Part shown: positions 1 to 10,643 of the stretch, one piece after another
Numbering within the stretch: position 1 is the stretch's first letter
How the letters are laid out: the number at the start of each line of letters is the position of its first letter
Assembly (NCBI RefSeq): GCF_030272615.1
Contig: NC_081410.1
Span: 113,959,933-114,023,932 of the forward strand
DNA length: 64,000 nt
Direction of reading: 5' to 3'
Source: Cryptomeria japonica
Lineage: Eukaryota; Streptophyta; Pinopsida; Cupressales; Cupressaceae
Notes under the pieces: model-generated
What the model was told of the DNA's origin: nothing
What the model saw: only the letters and a program-made list of their open reading frames with translations
Databases searched by the model: none
Position numbers and translations under genes: made by a program

Positions 1-1954
1 CCTTTCTGATATGGTAGCGCTATATACTTGGCTGCAAACAGCAGTTTCACAAATCGCAGTGACTTTCAAATAAAGGGATTAGAAAAAGATATTCAAACAG
101 TTATGAGTATCACAAAAAGAAAGACAAATAAGATCTAAGAGAAGTCTTTCACAAAACCATCATCCCGAAAAACCCTGAACCGAAGAAAAAATAAAACAAG
201 AATAAGATGCAAAATCTGAGTAACCTAATCAGTAGATAGAAAACCCAAATGAAACACATTCCATCCTCTAGAAATATGTGGAACCCATGTAACAAAAGAA
301 TCAGGAACGATATTTTTTTTCTTTTTATAACAATGCAGTCACTACAAAATACCATTGAAACTTCCACAGAAAAAATAATATACTGTATTTGATCTATTAA
401 AACAAAAAACAATGAATCTGATGAAGGGGGATGAATTTTTGAAAAGCTGGATATTGTAATCTCGATGACATTTTCCTAGTTATCTAATACCCAACATAAA
501 CTTGATTTGGCTATTGTAATCTCGATGACATTTTCCTAGTTATCTAATACCCAACAAATTTCAGGATTTTCTGAAACATGTGAAAGAAATTCGATCTAGA
601 AAATTCAAATCAAGACTATATATACATGAAACTTACCAGCCTTGGAATTGATAATCATATGACTAAAATCCTTGTGTATTTAGACGGCCTTCCACCCATT
701 TTCTCAATGTCTTATAATCTTCTTATGGAGTATGAAAATTACTATGGAAACCAGATTTGGCCTCGTGGGGATGTCATGGAAGGGAGAGAAAGTGGATGAA
801 TCGATACAGGAAAATGAAACCAAAAAGAGCATCATTCTGCTGCTTTTTCTCAATTTCCCTGAATCGATTCATTAGCTTCCTCGCCTCTTCATGGCTTCCC
901 AATGGGACAGACATTTACTATATTGATGGAATGGTCTCTGATCTTACTTTGCTTTTATAATTTCTTTAACTTGTGAGAGAACTGGAATATGCAGGCCTGT
1001 TATTAGTTATCATGTCAAAACTCTGTTTGGGTGGGTGGAGTGTCATTTTCTCTGATGTTTAGTGGTCTGAGAATCATGAGACCTCCTTCAACTTAAGGAC
1101 CAAGGCACATGCACTTTGTTTTTATCTACCAACTTTTTTTATATTTGATTTGATAAGTTGAGGGTGACATTGTGTTTGTTATATTATTATGCTTTAATTT
1201 TTATTTACTCAAAAAAAATCATTTAATTTAATTTTTAAGTTACTTTTATATTATAATTCACATTTATAAGATATGTTGGGATAATCTATTTTTAGATTTG
1301 GAAAAAAGATATAATATAAAAATCTCTTTTTATTGGATGGAGGCCTCATAAATACACCTCTAATTACAGAAATTTAGATAAACTTATTTTCTAGATTTGA
1401 TTGTTTTTATAATAATTCCAAAGACACCTCATGATTACACTCATTTTAAACAGTATTCTTGTGAATCACATCAACTTTATATAGAAAAATAATCCGTTTT
1501 CAATAAACGCAGATGCAGCAATGAATAGATAGAAAAGACGTAACATAAGAACTTACAGTTTAGCCCTAAATTTCAGTTGTTATGATAATGGTTGTCCATT
1601 TCAATATTCTACTGCAATCACGTGAAAAGAAGACACTGGCTATTCAGGATACATGATGTCCTTATAATAAATACATGAAATTTTCTATTCTATTCTTCAT
1701 TGCGCCTGTTTATTGTTGTCTTGTTCTTATCTGACGTTCAGATTTTTTTTACCTTCTTTGTTGTACTTGGAATCTTAGTAAGTAAAAATCAGTTCAAAGT
1801 TTTCATTAATTATGTCACGCCTAAGCGAGAGGGCCCTATATGTGTCCACCCAATGTTGACGCCCCCGTGGACTGCCATGTGGGCCTCACGTACAAAATTA
1901 CTTGCCCTCATGTAGGAAGAGGTCTTTTTTACCTTTAAAAATATTTTTTGGGTG
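1..1954. other. Gene-free flank
   Basis: I see no convincing gene here. The short open frames on either strand have no recognisable motif and low-complexity composition. The stretch holds a 45-bp direct repeat (452-496 and 512-556), many AT-rich runs, and a GC-rich patch at about 1815-1900 that stands out from its surroundings. E1 begins just after it. It may be the distal flank or 3' part of the DNA transposon whose transposase lies downstream, but that is not shown. Confidence 0.6.
452..556. repeat. 45-bp direct repeat, two copies 60 bp apart
   Basis: Bases 452-496 and 512-556 are identical over 45 bp, with a 15-bp spacer. Similarity extends a few bases upstream with one mismatch. Identity over the full unit, against decayed surroundings, suggests a recent local duplication. 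Confidence 0.9.
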
Positions 1955-1959
1955 ATTTT
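1955..1959. repeat. E1 target-site duplication, left copy
   Basis: ATTTT directly precedes the left LTR of E1 and is repeated exactly at 6998-7002 after the right LTR. Five-base duplications are normal for copia integrase. The match supports both outer boundaries. Confidence 0.8.
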
Positions 1960-2471
1960 TGTAGAATTTTGAACCTGACCTATCCTCTCTAAATCAGCTG
2001 ATTAGCAAAAAGAAATCACAATTCAGAATAAAAAACAAAGTGCCTTGTTTTTTGGAATTGCACACACCAATTTCTTTATTGAAGCTTAATTAAAAAATTA
2101 CATAGAGACTATATATATAAAGAATTTGCATCCTAGAAGAATTAATAATAACTACAGTTCTAAATATATTCCTAGCATTGCATGGAAAGCTACCAAGGCT
2201 CTCAAACTAAAAAAAACAAACTACTCCCTAAATTAATAATACAATAAGTGCATGCACAGCATGCTTTATTTACTAAAAATAAACTCATGCAAAAACAAAA
2301 CTAAAAATAGTCCTAAAGATTAATGCATGTTGGAGTACATGCTTTATTTGCATGAATAAACAAAAACTGATTTAAACTAAAAATAGCTTATGCATGGTGA
2401 TGAATGGATAGATTCATGTCCAAACTGGAGCTACATGGAGCTGCATGCTAGAGCAGCATTAGTTATCAACA
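1960..2471 (-). repeat. E1 3' LTR (left copy)
   Basis: 512 bp, beginning TGTAGAATTTTG and ending ATCAACA on the plus strand. It aligns with 6602-6997 but keeps about 130 bp (2053-2182) that the other copy lacks, and lacks about 13 bp that the other has near its start. The retained block includes a TATATATA run at 2110-2119, a possible promoter core in the minus sense. The last sense codons and stop of the polyprotein lie just inside this LTR. Confidence 0.9.
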
Positions 2472-5400
2472 TACTCCCCCTTGATATTGAGAGGGCTCAC
2501 AATCTTATCTCGTAGTGCTATAAACTGAGCTTTCGCAACCGCTTTGGTGAATATATCTGCTAGTTGATCCTGGTTGTTGATGTGCTTCAATTCAACATCC
2601 TTCTTCTGCACCAAATCTCGTATGAAGTGATATTTCAAATCAAAATGTTTTGTTCTATTGTGATGAACCGGATTCTTTGCTAACTTGATGGCACTCACAT
2701 TGTCATAATAAATTACTGTAGGCTGAATTTGTTTTTCTCCAATTTCTTCCAAAACTTTTCTGAGCCAAAGAGCTTGTGTACCTGCTGAGGTAATTGCAAC
2801 ATACTCTGCTTCTGTAGATAAGAGGGCAACAATACTTTTCTTTTTTGAGCTCCAGGTAATTAAACCAGAACCAAAAGAAAAACAATTTCTAGATGTAGAT
2901 TTACGGTCATCCATACTACCTCCCCAATCTGAATCACTAAAGCCTACAAGGTTGAACTTTTCAAAAGAGTAATAATGAATACCAAAACTTAAATTCCCTT
3001 TCACATACCTCAAAATCCTCTTGGCTACTTTCATATGTATTTCAGATGGATTTGTCATATACCTTGAAACAAGTGAAACTGAATAGGCAATATCAGGCCT
3101 CATGTGGATTAGAAACATCAAGCTCCCCATAATACTTCTGTAAGCTATCTCATCAACTAAATCAACGCCATCATCTCGACATAACAAAACTCCATGAGCA
3201 CTTGGAGTGGAGGCAGGGTTACAATCAGTCATATTAAATTTCTTCAGCATATCTTGTGCATACTTTGTTTGACAAATGAAAATCTCATCCTTACTTTGAT
3301 AAACCTCCATTCCTAAAAAATATTTCATCAGACCAAGATCTTTCATCTCAAATTTTTTCAGTATAGCAGCTTTGAATTCATCTTTCATCTTAGAACTACT
3401 ACCCATATACAAAAGATCATCAACATACAAACTTATGATGAGGATATTAGTACCTTCTTATTTTTAGTATAGGGTAGGATCACTCTTACTTCTCTGGAAG
3501 CCATTCTCCTGAAAGTATCCATCAATCCTGACATACCATGCTCTTGGTGCTTGCTTGAGGCCATACAAAACCTTCTTCAACCTGTAAACAAGATGCTCTT
3601 TTCCTTCCACTTCAAAACCTTGTGGCTGCTCCACATATACTTCCTCTTCTAAGTACCCATTCAAGAAGGCACCTTTCACATCCATATGATGTATGCTCCA
3701 CTTCTTCTGAGCTACTAATGAAATCAACATTCTTATGGTCTCTTTTCTTTCTACTGGTGCAAATGTCTCTTCATAGTCAATTCCATACTTCTATGTGAAG
3801 CCTTTAGCAACTAATCTTGCCTTGTGTCTTTCAACACTTCCATCACTGTTAAATTTGGTCTTGTAGACCCATTTGGTGCCAATCTTTTTCTTCTCATGCG
3901 GAAGTTCTGTTAACTCCCAAGTGTCATTCTTGTGAATAGAATCCATCTCTTCTTCCATGGCTTTCACCCAAACCTCATTAGTACATGCATCTTCAAAATA
4001 TGATGGTTCAAAATCAGCCTTGGCTAATAAAGCAAAATTCACTGTCTCACCTATTGGGTTTTCTTCATGTACTTGATTTCCACTCTTCTGGTAGATATCA
4101 CTCAATATCTTTACCTTCCTTGTAGAACTTGGAGAAGAAGGTGGACTTGAACTTTGTACTAAAGAACTTGATGAGGGATTGTTTGGTGGAGTTAAACCAC
4201 TGGATATAGAAACATTAGTTGGCTTCTCATGATCAATATCAGCAATTATATCATCATTCAAAATAGATTTTGGCTTCTCAACATGGCCTTTTTGATGACC
4301 ATAAACTCCCCCTTCATCAAAAATCACATCTATTGAGACAATAAGTTTGTTAGTGAGGGGATTATACAATCTATAAGCCTTGCTTTTCTCACTATATCCA
4401 ATAAAAATACATGACTCACTCTTTGCATCTAACTTCTGTCTATTTTGATCAGATACATGCACATAAGCCAAACAACCAAAAACTTTGAAATGATTAACAT
4501 TAGGCCTTTTTCCATACCAAGCTTCATAAGGAGTCATCTTTTCTAGTGCACTAGTGGGGCTACAGTTGAGGATGTACACAGTTGTAGCAACTGCATCTCC
4601 CCAATAAGAATTACTCAATCCCTTGGTTTGTAACATTCACCTTGTCATTTCAACCACAGTATGATTCTTCTTTTCAACTACTCCATTCTGTTGAGGTGTG
4701 TATGTAGTAGTAAGTTGCCTCTTGATGCGATTAAAATCACAATAACTTTCGAAAGCCTTTGAGCAAAACTCTCCTCCACGATCAGTCCTTAAACATTTGA
4801 TCTTGCACCCTTTCTCATTTTCCACAAGGGCTTTAAACTTCTTGAATGTATCCAAGGCTTCATCTTTGGCCTTCAAAAAATATACCCAACAATTTCATGA
4901 GTAATCATCAATAAAAGTGATGAAATATGATGACTTACCCAAACTCTTAGTTTGCATAGGACCACATATATCTAAATAAACAAGCTGAAGTGGGTGATGA
5001 GCCCTCCATGCATTGCCCTTTGGAAACTTTTCTCTTGCATGCTTTCCTTTAGCACAACCTTCACAAACCTCCTTGTGTTCCTCAACCTTGAGCAAACCAA
5101 AAACTAATGCATGTGATGTTAGAAACTTCAAACTATGAAAATTTAAATGCCCATACCTAAGATGCCATAACCAACTTGAATCCTCATAAGCCATATTTGC
5201 CAAACTGTTGTTATGTTCACCAAACCTCAAGGGGAACATCCTATTTTTTGTCATAGGAACAACAGTGATCACCCTATTATCCTTATTCTTATCATAGATA
5301 GTACAAGTCTTATTCTCAAAGAATACTTTATAATTTTTCTCACATAGTTGCCCAACACTTAACAAATTGTGCTTCAATTATGGAGTATAATAAATATCAT

Positions 5401-6532
5401 GAATACTCTTTATACCTTCTTTTGTTTGGACCTCCATAGCTCCTTTGGCAGCAACCTCCAATGATTTATCATCACCAAGCTGGACCTTGAATTTGAAACT
5501 TCCATTCTTTGTTGAGAACAACTTCTCATTCCCTGTCATATGGTTAGAGCATCCAGAATCTAGGTACCAAACATCTTTACTAGTATTTTCACCCTTTGCA
5601 TAAGACAAAAATAAGTGATCAGGAGGATTCTCACTACTTTCTTGAGCATAGTTAGCACTTTTACCTTCTTTTAATCTGCATTCTCTTTCAAAGTGGCCAT
5701 ACCTGTTACAATGGTAACATTGAACATTTCTCTTATCAAATTTGCCTCTACCTCTTCCTCTGAAACCACCACTTTCTCTTGAGACACCTCTTCCTCTACC
5801 TCTTGAAGAATTTTGGCTTTGCCCTTTACCTTGGCCTTGATTGATTTTGGCACTACTGCTGCTTGCATCTTCATTTTTTGTGATTAACAATTTAGAGGAA
5901 AATGCTTTCTCTACACCTTCAAAAGAATCTTTCGATCTTTCTTCATGAGACATCAGGGATCCAACCAGTTGATCAAATTGTAGTTTTGTCAAATCCTTTC
6001 TTTCTTCTATGATTATTGCTACATGATTCCCTCTAGATGTCAAAGATCTCAACACGTTTTTAATCAAAACTTCATTGCTTATAATTTCCCCAAGTGTAGC
6101 CATTTTATTGACCACATCTTTGACTCTAACACAATAATCACTTATACTTTCAGCTTCTTGCTTCTTCAAATTTTTGAATTCTCTCTTCAATGTCTGAAGC
6201 TTGACCACTTTAACTTGATCACTACCCTGGTAAGCTTCTTGTAGAGTCTTCTAGGCATCTTTGGCAGTTGTTGCTCCTGATATTCTTGGAAATAAGCTCT
6301 TATCAAGAGCTATCTGAATGTTAAACAAAGCTTGAGCATTCTTTTTCCTTGCTTCCTTTCTTGCTATTATGTCATTAGTTGTAAGGGCATTCCAATTAGT
6401 TGGCTCTTCATAACCCGATTCAATAATCTCCCACAAATCTTTTCCAATCAAAAAGGTCAGCATCTTAATGCACCAATAATCATAATCATTCCCATCAAAT
6501 TCTGGAACGAGCATATTGTTAGAATTCGACAT
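2459..6532 (-). pseudogene. E1 gag-pol polyprotein, nonsense-disrupted
   Basis: One frame of 1358 codons runs from the ATG at 6532-6530 to the TAA at 2459-2461 with no frameshift. It is interrupted by seven stops whose complements lie at 6251, 5378, 4895, 4637, 3791, 3464 and 3458. Order: gag; intact zinc knuckle CYHCNRYGHFEREC near 5690; protease YLDSGCSNHM near 5560; GAG-pre-integrase WLWHLRYGHLNF near 5170; integrase core with LRTDRGGEF and QQNGVVEKKN (about 4700-4790); RT with [10 protein letters not shown] (about 3670) and YVDDLLY (about 3420); RNase H with STEAEY and YDNVSAI. Every catalytic residue I looked for is present. Several stops look like C-to-T changes (CAA to TAA, CGA to TGA, TGG to TAG), as expected for silenced, methylated DNA. 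Confidence 0.93.
2472..2482 (-). other. E1 polypurine tract
   Basis: Read on the minus strand the bases are AAGGGGGAGTA, directly next to the TG start of the 3' LTR. This is the expected position for the plus-strand DNA primer of an LTR retrotransposon. Confidence 0.8.
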
Positions 6533-6587
6533 GATTAACTTTGGCAAAATTCCAACAATAAAACTTTAACCCAAAACAATTTTACCT

Positions 6588-6599
6588 ACTCTGATACCA
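6588..6599 (-). other. E1 primer-binding site (initiator Met tRNA)
   Basis: Minus strand TGGTATCAGAGT lies two bases inside the 5' LTR. It matches the usual copia PBS complementary to the 3' end of initiator tRNA-Met with one terminal mismatch. It fixes the minus orientation of E1. Confidence 0.9.
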
Positions 6600-6601
6600 C
6601 T

Positions 6602-6997
6602 TGTAGAATTTTGAACCTGACCTATCCTCTCTAAACCAGCTGATTAGTAAACAATAACAGCAAAAAGAAATCACAATTCAGAATAAAAAACAAAATGCCC
6701 TATTTTTTGGAAAGCTACTAAGGATCTCAAACTAAAAAAAACAAACTACTCCCTAAATTAAGAATACAATAAGTGCATGCACAGCATGCTTTATTTACTA
6801 AAAATAAACTCATGCAAAAAACAAAACTAAAAATAGTCCTAAGGATTAATGCATGCTAGAATACATGCTTTATTTGCATGAATAAACAAAAACTAATTTA
6901 AACTAAAAATAGCATATGCAAGGTGATAAATGGATAGATTCATATCCAAACTGGAGCTGCATGGAGCTGCATGCTAGAGCAGCATCAGTTATCAATA
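6602..6997 (-). repeat. E1 5' LTR (right copy), internally deleted
   Basis: 396 bp, beginning TGTAGAATTTTG and ending ATCAATA. Compared with the left LTR, about 130 bp are missing, and the junction falls at a TGGA that flanks the segment in the other copy. Being the 5' LTR, it should carry the promoter; the missing part contains the only clear TATATATA run. Confidence 0.9.
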
Positions 6998-7002
6998 ATT
7001 TT
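6998..7002. repeat. E1 target-site duplication, right copy
   Basis: ATTTT, identical to 1955-1959. Confidence 0.8.
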
Positions 7003-7255
7003 CACGTCATTTGACCTCCTCAATTTCCTTTTACCTTTTCTCTTGCTCCATTAAAATTTTCATGTAGTCATCAGTTGTTAAGAGCTACAATTGTCAGTTG
7101 AGACAAATTCCATTATCACCCTCTTTGGTTGGTTTTGTAGTGATAGTATATATAGGCAACTTTAGGAGTTTACTAATAATTGGTTCTATTCTGGGAGGCA
7201 AAGTGTAGTTCTCTAGGTGGGAGTCAATGTTATCGTAACCTTCATCACCAATTAC

Positions 7256-8246
7256 CTATGAGTCCTGCATCAAATCTACATCATTACGATATTTTGAAAT
7301 GCCACATTCAGCATAATCATGCACTGATTCGAGTACTACAGATGTGGGTGGTGGTGAAGGGAGAGAGAAAGTGCCTTGTTCTTCTTGTGCATGCAAATCA
7401 ACGCCTAAATTCATGGCTCCTTCCACCAACCATGATGGTTGACTAGGTGACATTGGAAGAGTAAGATTGTCCTCCATCTCCTCAACTCGAGTTTCCACCA
7501 TGTGATTTGTCTGTTCATCCACATTGAATTGTGCAATTGAATCTATACAAGTATTTTGAGGTGATTGTGTTGTAGTCTCGTTCACATGTGATTCTGATAG
7601 AAATGTTTGTGCAACATCTTTAGTTGAAACAACTCCTCCAAATAGATTGAGTATGTTTTCAACTGTGGAAGCCTCCTCACCTACACTGAATTGGAAGGTG
7701 TTGTTGGGTTGCATGTCATTCAGCAGCACATTGGGATTGAGTAGCCATATTTCAATCCTTCTAAACCCTGTTGTGATATTTGATATTGTCAATGCCTTAA
7801 GTAATGCTCTGTTGCCTAGCTCCATGAGTTCTACTCTCTTGATTTCAATGTTTGGAAATCATGCTAGCCATGATGCTCGTTCCAATTTCAAGTATGTCGT
7901 GAACGATGAAAAAACACCTACATCTAGTGGTTGAAGTTTATGAGAGGTGTGCACTAGAAAATTTAGCAAATCAATACCTAGTTGCCTTACCTCTTGGATG
8001 GTGGTCAGTGCTACATGGCTGCCATGGCCATCAAAGATCAATAAGTTCGTATTGGTGGCTAAAACACCTCCTAGAATCGATTGTGTGAAGTGGTGTAGCC
8101 AGTTGATAAATAGCTCCTTTTCATCCACGCATGTGGCTTGGCTGCCATGCAAGCACCTGGTTTGTAGTCACTAATGTAGTTTTTCAACTGCTTCTTTCTC
8201 TTGAACATGTAAAACCCTAGAATGCTTTGCTCTATATCATTAACAC
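7256..8246 (-). pseudogene. Pogo/Tigger-like DDE transposase, C-terminal part
   Basis: Last third of a pogo-superfamily DNA transposase (DDE_1 type). Motifs in order on the minus strand: GFYMFKRKKQLKNYI (about 8210-8170), KELFINWLHHF (about 8120-8085), second catalytic Asp in LLIFDGHGSH (about 8040), third Asp in LQPLDVGVF (about 7930), then a region ending LLNPNVLLNDMQP and a poorly conserved acidic, Ser/Thr-rich tail to a TAG at 7256. Damage: a frameshift near 8120 and a TGA at 7859-7861. The 5' edge is the TRIM insertion at 8247; the reading frame continues beyond it at 9388. Cut-and-paste transposases of this family act in the nucleus on their own terminal inverted repeats. Not active. 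Confidence 0.87.
8242..8246. repeat. TRIM target-site duplication, left copy
   Basis: AACAC before the TRIM; AACAT follows it at 9388-9392. Four of five bases match. Confidence 0.65.
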
Positions 8247-8573
8247 TATTAAATTTTCTGCAAAGCAAAAATATAGATCTAGTAGGAAAGAGAAAACAAA
8301 ACTTGCAGGAGAAATCAAAATAAAAATAGAAAAGCTGAGAATGAAATTCTATTAATTCATTGTCTCTAATTACATTATACCAAAGCATGATTTTATACAA
8401 ATCATGAACCAATGCATGAAACTTGATCATGCAGAAATCGATGGAATGCACGGAAGAGGCAAACTGAGTTTAACTTGTTGTTTACATGGTTCGCTTAGTT
8501 AGGCTTATGCGATATCATGCAATTAAAGGTGATGCCCATAAATCACGGAGATGATGGAAATTATGCGCCAACA
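8247..8573 (-). repeat. TRIM 3' LTR (left copy)
   Basis: 327 bp. It ends GCGCCAACA on the plus strand and starts TATTAAATTTTC, where the canonical TG has become TA. Confidence 0.88.
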
Positions 8574-8587
8574 CCCTCCCTTAAGCC
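8574..8587 (-). other. TRIM polypurine tract
   Basis: Minus strand GGCTTAAGGGAGGG directly abuts the 3' LTR. Confidence 0.65.
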
Positions 8588-9046
8588 TAACTAAGGAGAA
8601 ATATGGGTCCTAGCAAAAAAGCCTTCTAAGGAACCCAATTACAAAGAAGATAGGAGAAAACCCAATTGAGAAAAACTCCTAATCGTTATTCAAATTAAAG
8701 AAGAAAGCTGCAAACTGCAAATGAATCCACATTGCAATAGGATTGTACAAAATCATAGAAACCACAGCATGAGTACCTCTAGGATACTTTGAAAATATAG
8801 TTGTACATATTCGAATAGATGGGTACATGGTTTCTAAATATGAAAACTGATCATCTGAAGACATGAAGATATGAATCTGCAGAAATATGCTCCAAACTGA
8901 GGAAGTGCAAAGATGACCTTCGGTTGGGATGATGCCATTGTATATCCATTGCTCAATAATGTCCCACTAGAAAGACACTCTGGAAGCACTCGAAGATGCG
9001 ACTCTGGAATCTCATGTAAATAATTTGTCCTTCCTCCTAGCTCTCA

Positions 9047-9059
9047 GGCTCTACTACCA
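9047..9059 (-). other. TRIM primer-binding-site-like sequence
   Basis: Minus strand TGGTAGTAGAGCC abuts the 5' LTR. It resembles the initiator-Met PBS TGGTATCAGAGCC with two mismatches, so a Met-tRNA primer is inferred. Confidence 0.6.
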
Positions 9060-9387
9060 TGTTAAATTTTCTGCAAAGCAAAAATACAGATCTAGCTAGG
9101 AAAGAGAAAACAAAACTTGCAGGAGAAATCAAAATAAAAATAGAAAAGCTGAGAATGAAATTCAATTAATTCATTGTCTCTAATTACATTATGCCAAAGC
9201 ATGATTTTATACAAATCATGAACCAATGCATGAACCTTGATCATGCAGAAATCGATGGAATGCACGGAAGAGGCAAACTAAGTTTAACTTGTTATTTACA
9301 CAGTTCGCTTAATTAGGCTTATGCAATATCATGAAATTAAAGGTGATGCCCATAAATCACGGAGATGATGGAAATTATGCACTAACA
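9060..9387 (-). repeat. TRIM 5' LTR (right copy)
   Basis: 328 bp with canonical plus-strand ends TGTTAAATTTT and GCACTAACA; about 96% identical by eye to 8247-8573. Confidence 0.88.
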
Positions 9388-9636
9388 AACATAGCAAAGA
9401 ATGGTAATCCATTCTCAGATCTTTGGTATGATGTATGAGACGCTCCTGCTTCCTCTTCTAGCACGCAGCCTCATCACCCCATTTCAATCCACTTGGATAC
9501 CAGTTTTATGGCAATTCCATATGTGATGAGAACCGTAAGGATTTGCAGCATATGCTTTTGACAATGTCTCATAGAAAGCGGTCACAACAGCTGGTGTAAG
9601 GTTCATTGCCCTGTCTTTGTCAAGGCCTTCGGTTGT
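9388..9636 (-). pseudogene. Pogo/Tigger-like transposase, middle part
   Basis: The piece of the transposase between the TRIM and E2. The minus strand reads EGLDKDRAMNLTPAVV at the E2 junction, then AFYETLSKAYAANPYG, then WNCHKTG, where family members normally have a WNCDETG-like first catalytic motif; the first acidic residue is thus His here. Two in-frame stops follow before the TRIM. When E2 and the TRIM with their duplications are disregarded, the frame joins to the pieces on both sides. This shows a single gene was split twice. Confidence 0.85.
9632..9636. repeat. E2 target-site duplication, left copy
   Basis: GTTGT, repeated exactly at 15527-15531 after the right LTR. Confidence 0.88.
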
Positions 9637-10523
9637 TGTTGGGAAAATGGTGTCGCAACCTTACATTTACATAAGGTTATTATTTATAGTAATTTTTTAT
9701 TTGAGCATGAAATAGTGCGAAATTCTCCCCGAAGCTTCTGGTTGGCTAGATAAGCATTCCAGTAAAGTTACATCACAAGATCACAGCTAGTTTTGAAGAG
9801 TTTTGTTTTTTTGTTTTGGAAGGGTCCAATGAAATATTTAAATTTGATTTTGAGGACTTTAGAGGCCCTGAAATACCCTAAAAAGTGGGTGTAAATGACG
9901 TTGTCATTTTTTAGGCAATAGAGCACTTCGCGAGCTTTTTGGCACTTCAAACGGTTCGTCAATGGGACACACGATTCTCAAATTATGGCCTCTGGAAGTT
10001 TGTACTCTAGAAGTTTGTACTCTTGAAATAGGAAATATAAAATACAACGGACACATAAATGAGCTATAAAAAGGGACGGACACATCATAGGGCATCTAGA
10101 AGGGATATAATATTGGCTACACCTTATTGGGTGGTTTTAGCCCATGGTTTTGTAATACCATTTGACGGTTTCTTGTATTGTATCTCCTATATATGAGGTG
10201 CATGAGATAGAGGTTGTGTGTAAGAGTCTTATAACTATTGAGTTACTTTTGAATCTCTGATTTGTGGTACTCCTATGAAGAGCTTTCTCTTTAAGTATAT
10301 TGTAATATGTTTTTTATTGCGGAATAATATATTGATCAGATTTTGGAGTGTGGGGTTTTTCTCCCGAAAGGGTTTTCCCCATGTAAATCACTGTGTTATG
10401 GTTTGAATGTTATTATATCTATTTTTGTTTTCTGCAACTGTTGTGACAATCTGTAAAAGTTTTTGCATTACCCTCCTCTCAAGGTTAGTGTAGGAAGTTG
10501 TTCCGCTACTTAAGTTCCTTAAA
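9637..10523 (+). repeat. E2 5' LTR
   Basis: 887 bp starting TGTTGGGAAAATGG. The terminus has decayed from CCTTACA (right copy) to CCTTAAA. It contains a TATA box, and the region downstream is well conserved in the right LTR. Confidence 0.9.
10065..10072 (+). promoter_or_regulatory. TATA box of E2 5' LTR
   Basis: TATAAAAA, preceded by GAGC and followed by GGGA, is conserved at the same place in both LTRs. It is the probable core promoter. Transcription would start some 25-35 bp downstream, inside the LTR. Confidence 0.6.
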
Positions 10524-10525
10524 AG

Positions 10526-10537
10526 TGGTATCGGAGC
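10526..10537 (+). other. E2 primer-binding site
   Basis: TGGTATCGGAGC lies two bases after the 5' LTR. It differs by one base from the initiator-Met PBS TGGTATCAGAGC. Confidence 0.8.
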
Positions 10538-10643
10538 TTGATCACCTTTGGTTTCAGTTGTGGGTTGTTGGCTTTTTTGAACTAATCTAGATTTGAGTGG
10601 GAGCTTTTGCAGAACTTTTTGATCTTGTTACAGGAATTTTCAG

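Larger units (their letters stand above)
1960..6997 (-). mobile_element. E1: Ty1/copia LTR retrotransposon
   Basis: A complete but inactive copia element read on the minus strand. It has two LTRs (1960-2471 and 6602-6997), an initiator-Met primer site, a polypurine tract, and a gag-protease-integrase-RT-RNase H polyprotein in copia order (integrase before RT). Flanking ATTTT duplications are intact. The RT box reads YVDDLLYMG; this differs from the YVDD-IIFG type of E4/E6 and from YVDDMLFIG of E2, so E1 belongs to another copia lineage (Ivana/Oryco-like is a guess). It lies next to the 3' end of the pogo transposase pseudogene. Confidence 0.93.
8247..9387 (-). mobile_element. TRIM-like miniature LTR retrotransposon
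   Basis: An 1141-bp element with two near-identical terminal repeats (8247-8573, 9060-9387), a polypurine tract next to the left LTR and a primer-site-like sequence next to the right LTR. Its 486-bp interior has no coding motif. It is therefore non-autonomous and read on the minus strand. By eye the LTRs differ by about 14 substitutions and one 1-bp indel, mostly transitions. It interrupts the pogo transposase gene. The interior (8574-9059) shows nothing coding. Confidence 0.88.

Noticed and set aside
149-412. 87-codon minus frame, hydrophobic
   Set aside because: AT-rich, no motif, no supporting neighbour; its Phe/Leu content follows from base composition.
757-960. 67-codon plus frame as a possible small gene
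   Set aside because: No recognisable motif, and no promoter or splice context that I could support.
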